Assembly: GCA_948530865.1 (NCBI GenBank)
Contig: CAOTKV010000039.1
Span: 1 to 6,745 of the forward strand
DNA length: 6,745 bases
Direction of reading: 5' to 3'
Source: an uncultured Clostridia bacterium
Lineage (GTDB): Bacteria; Bacillota; Clostridia; TANB77; CAG-508
The notes beneath the pieces are model-generated. The model made no database searches. It saw nothing but the letters and a program-made list of their open reading frames with translations, and was not told the DNA's origin. This document shows, piece by piece, positions 5,499 to 6,745 of the stretch (position 1 is the stretch's first letter; each line of letters begins with the position of its first letter). The translations under genes were made by a program, and so were the position numbers.

Positions 5499-5527
5499 AT
5501 TATACAATAAAAACAAAGTAATTGCAA
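5499..5527 (-). promoter_or_regulatory. Promoter of the gene array
   Basis: On the minus strand, -35 TTGCAA (5522-5527), a 17-base spacer and -10 TATAAT (5499-5504). The -35 is the centre of a perfect 10-base palindrome, AATTGCAATT (5520-5529), which could bind a regulator. Transcription would start near 5492, about 30 bases before the start codon. It is the best promoter I can see for the minus-strand array. Confidence 0.8.
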
Positions 5528-5646
5528 TTTATTATCTGTATCTTGATGTCAATGCTTACAATCTTTACCATTTTTTATAATATTTTTCCTCTTTCATCTT
5601 TAAATAATATCTTTTATATCCATTTTACATATACAAGTGAAACGAT
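5528..5646 (-). other. Non-coding spacer between array promoter and palindrome
   Basis: AT-rich and without a supported gene. It holds one copy of CTTACAAT on the plus strand (5555-5562), opposite in orientation to the array motifs; this may be chance. Confidence 0.5.
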
Positions 5647-5761
5647 TTCTTGATATTGAGTATAAATATGTTAGCCTACTGCAATTTAGGTAAGCCATTA
5701 TATTTTCAATGCTTGCCCCTAATGGCCAAGAAACATATTTATAGAGGCTCAATGTCAAGAA
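5647..5761. repeat. 115-base imperfect palindrome (long hairpin)
   Basis: Outer arms TTCTTGATATTGAG (5647-5660) and CTCAATGTCAAGAA (5748-5761) pair over 14 bases with one wobble. Next, TATAAATATGTT (5661-5672) pairs perfectly with 5732-5743 after a 4-base bulge (GAGG, 5744-5747). Inner arms continue with TTAGG (5686-5690) and CCTAA (5718-5722), then 5692-5699 with AATGCTT (5708-5714) around one extra C, closing on an 8-base loop at 5700-5707. An alternative inner fold uses GCCATTA/TAATGGC. No T-run follows on either strand, so it is not a normal terminator. Candidates are a MITE, a folded single-strand recombination site or a structured RNA; the reading frame through it is not a gene. Confidence 0.7.
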
Positions 5762-5778
5762 TGTATAAAGTAAAATAT

Positions 5779-6105
5779 CTATTTATTTTTTCTTTTTATT
5801 ACTATACTTTGTCCATCTATCTTTATTTCAGCATCTTTATTTTCTTCATTGATCCCTATTCGTTCAAGCATGTCTTTGGGAATTGCTACTGTTGGACCTG
5901 TATTTTTATGAAATTGTACTTTCCTGCTTATTGTCTTTTTTTCTATTCTTCTGCTTTTTCTTAATTTATGATTACTGTTTGCATTGAGTATCGCATTTAC
6001 TCTTTGCCTACTAATATTTAATAGTGATCCAATCTCTTTTTGAGTTAAATTCTCTTCGTAATATGAGAAGTTCACCCTACTTTTTAGTTCTTCTTTTTTG
6101 TTCAT
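5779..6105 (-). CDS. HTH plus AbrB/MazE-type DNA-binding protein, 108 residues
   Basis: Probable transcription factor made of two DNA-binding modules. Residues 12-42 form a helix-turn-helix (YYEENLTQKEIGSLLNIS followed by RQRVNAIL), of the kind that reads a promoter site. A basic linker follows (KLRKSRR, about 47-53), then a SpoVT-AbrB-like swapped-hairpin domain at about 61-108, with the hallmark GPTVAIPKDMLERIGI and the closing strands DAEIKIDGQSIVIKRK. Stand-alone AbrB/MazE domains are often antitoxins, but no toxin gene is adjacent, so a regulator is more likely. The start is ATG 6103-6105 with TTAGGTGA just upstream; the in-frame GTG at 6112-6114 is part of that ribosome binding site. 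It has its own promoter with inverted repeats, suggesting autoregulation. It lies upstream of the array promoter on the same strand and may control it; that is inference. Confidence 0.85.
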   Translation of the reverse strand: MNKKEELKSRVNFSYYEENLTQKEIGSLLNISRQRVNAILNANSNHKLRKSRRIEKKTISRKVQFHKNTGPTVAIPKDMLERIGINEENKDAEIKIDGQSIVIKRKNK

Positions 6106-6141
6106 AAAGTTCACCTAACCTATATAAAATAAGGATTTATT

Positions 6142-6186
6142 GCATTTTTACTTATTTCAAAAATGCTAGAATTATTGTAGCATTTT
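6142..6186 (-). promoter_or_regulatory. Repeated half-sites, candidate operator of the HTH-AbrB gene
   Basis: GCATTTTT (6142-6149) faces AAAAATGC (6159-6166), a perfect 8-base inverted repeat. AAAATGCTA (6160-6168) faces TAGCATTTT (6178-6186), a perfect 9-base inverted repeat overlapping the -10 box. The three half-sites are spaced like a cooperative operator between the promoter and the gene. A further GCATTTTTTG lies at 6366-6375. Confidence 0.6.
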
Positions 6187-6203
6187 GTACTACTGTTTGT
6201 CAA
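6174..6203 (-). promoter_or_regulatory. Promoter of the HTH-AbrB gene
   Basis: On the minus strand a perfect -35 TTGACA (6198-6203), an 18-base spacer and -10 TACAAT (6174-6179). The -10 lies inside one of the inverted repeats. Confidence 0.82.
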
Positions 6204-6500
6204 CTTTTTACTTATGAAATTCACAAGACATACTTGTTTTTAGTCATTTTTGTTAAATTTATTGATTTCTTTGCTCCAATTATTATCAAATGTAACAAGT
6301 TTAATTTGTAAAAATTATTTTTTTGGCAGAAATAGACCACACAAATTTTTGTATATAAACTAAGTGCATTTTTTGTTTTATGTAACCAGTATTATATACA
6401 ACTAAGAGTAGTGTATAAATTTTCTAAATCCATTGATTTTTCAATAATATTTGAGATTATTTTAACATCTTTTTGTTCTTATTTTTACAATTTCTGACAT
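6204..6500. other. Non-coding AT-rich stretch
   Basis: No frame with a plausible start, ribosome binding site and composition on either strand. It holds only scattered short repeats, such as the small palindrome ACAAATTTTTGT (6341-6352). Confidence 0.6.
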
Positions 6501-6552
6501 AAAAAAGTAGCCAATAGGGGAGTATTTTTTACTCCAAAATTGACTATTTTTT
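6501..6552. terminator. Bidirectional intrinsic terminator near the island end
   Basis: A perfect inner stem GGAGTA/TACTCC (6519-6524, 6530-6535) with a 5-base T loop is extended by an outer stem (AGTAGCCAAT against ATTGACTATT, imperfect). T-runs close both sides: TTTTTT at 6547-6552 on the plus strand, and the complement of AAAAAA at 6501-6506 on the minus strand. It would stop transcription entering from the yebC promoter as well as transcription leaving the island. Confidence 0.75.
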
Positions 6553-6577
6553 GTCTCATTTTTTATCTATTTTACCC

Positions 6578-6638
6578 AAATTTGTTGAAATTGGTTGAAA
6601 TGATTGCACCAAAATTGCTCCAAAACTGTTTTTAAAAA
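6578..6638. repeat. Short direct repeats with phased A-tracts beside the junction
   Basis: GTTGAAAT occurs at 6584-6591 and 6594-6601 (10-base step). ATTGCACCAAAA (6603-6614) and ATTGCTCCAAAA (6614-6625) follow with an 11-base step, and a partial copy, ACTCCAAAATT, lies at 6531-6541. A-tracts fall about every 10-13 bases, which predicts bent DNA. Such repeats next to an element end could be accessory binding sites for a recombinase; this is inference. Confidence 0.5.
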
Positions 6639-6704
6639 TTACCCCTGCCTTGTGGCTCTAAGGTTTGAGGAAATTATATTATGCCATTTGCTATGTCCTG
6701 ACAT
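6639..6704 (-). pseudogene. yebC: 5' fragment of a YebC/PmpR family gene, truncated at the island junction
   Basis: The frame starts at ATG 6702-6704 with a perfect AGGAGG 8 bases upstream and reads MSGHSKWHNI. This is the near-invariant start of the YebC/PmpR (TACO1-type) family, whose members are about 240 residues long and act as transcription regulators or as aids to translation through polyproline stretches. After residue 10 the expected continuation (a KKGK..DAKRGK-type basic helix) is absent. Instead the frame reads ISSNLRATRQG and stops at TAA 6639-6641, for 21 residues in all. The ribosome binding site and codons are intact, so the break is abrupt and recent-looking. The likeliest cause is integration of the island after about codon 10, near bases 6672-6677. 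The rest of yebC should lie at the other end of the island. Confidence 0.82.
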
Positions 6705-6712
6705 GATTAATT

Positions 6713-6718
6713 CCTCCT
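6713..6718 (-). promoter_or_regulatory. Ribosome binding site of the truncated yebC
   Basis: A perfect AGGAGG on the minus strand, 8 bases before ATG 6704. It shows that the short frame is a real gene start and not chance similarity. Confidence 0.85.
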
Positions 6719-6745
6719 TTAATATTTATATTATCATCAAATATT

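Noticed and set aside
5650..5964. Plus-strand open frame of about 104 residues
   Set aside because: It runs through the long palindrome and antisense to the HTH-AbrB gene, has no ribosome binding site, and its composition reflects T-rich antisense sequence.
5779..6105. Toxin-antitoxin pair with the AbrB/MazE-type protein as antitoxin
   Set aside because: No toxin-like frame lies next to it on either strand, and the extra HTH domain fits a regulator better.
1..6745. CRISPR array, tRNA or rRNA genes
   Set aside because: No regularly spaced repeats of 25-40 bases and no cloverleaf or rRNA-like segments were seen.

Overview
The window is very AT-rich, uses the standard genetic code, and has strong AGGAGG-type ribosome binding sites and TTG starts. 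This points to a low-GC Firmicute, most likely a member of the Clostridia. It looks like one end of an accessory genomic island. At the right edge is the promoter-proximal tip of a housekeeping gene of the YebC/PmpR family (6639..6704). It keeps its ribosome binding site and its diagnostic first ten codons, then runs into unrelated sequence. I read this as the island/chromosome junction.

From right to left, 6205..6638 is non-coding. It holds a bidirectional terminator and short direct repeats with phased A-tracts next to the junction. Then comes a small HTH-plus-AbrB DNA-binding protein (5779..6105) with a good promoter and overlapping inverted repeats. A 115-base imperfect palindrome (5647..5761) follows, then a consensus-like promoter (5499..5527) that fires leftward.

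That promoter feeds a run of unrelated genes, all on the minus strand: an alpha/beta hydrolase (4783..5460), a 53-residue two-helix membrane protein (2960..3121), an MBL-fold hydrolase (2330..2935), an esterase-D-like hydrolase (1451..2245), a 78-residue two-helix membrane protein (1189..1425), a 67-residue DUF protein (953..1156), a 55-residue protein (751..918) and another alpha/beta hydrolase running off the left edge (1..715). Every junction between these genes carries the same short motif, TTACAAT or a close variant, 0 to 8 bases after the stop codon and just before the next ribosome binding site. The unit 'RBS + gene + 3' motif', repeated in one orientation behind one promoter, resembles an integron cassette array. 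No integrase and no classical attC site are visible. This is the main candidate for an undescribed system.

An IS110-family insertion sequence (about 3136..4767, transposase on the plus strand) sits inside one of these junctions, between the motif and the ribosome binding site of the next gene. Its 5' non-coding region looks like a bridge RNA and carries short matches to its flank and its own ends, in the order expected for target and donor guides. The insertion separates the promoter and first gene from the rest of the array.
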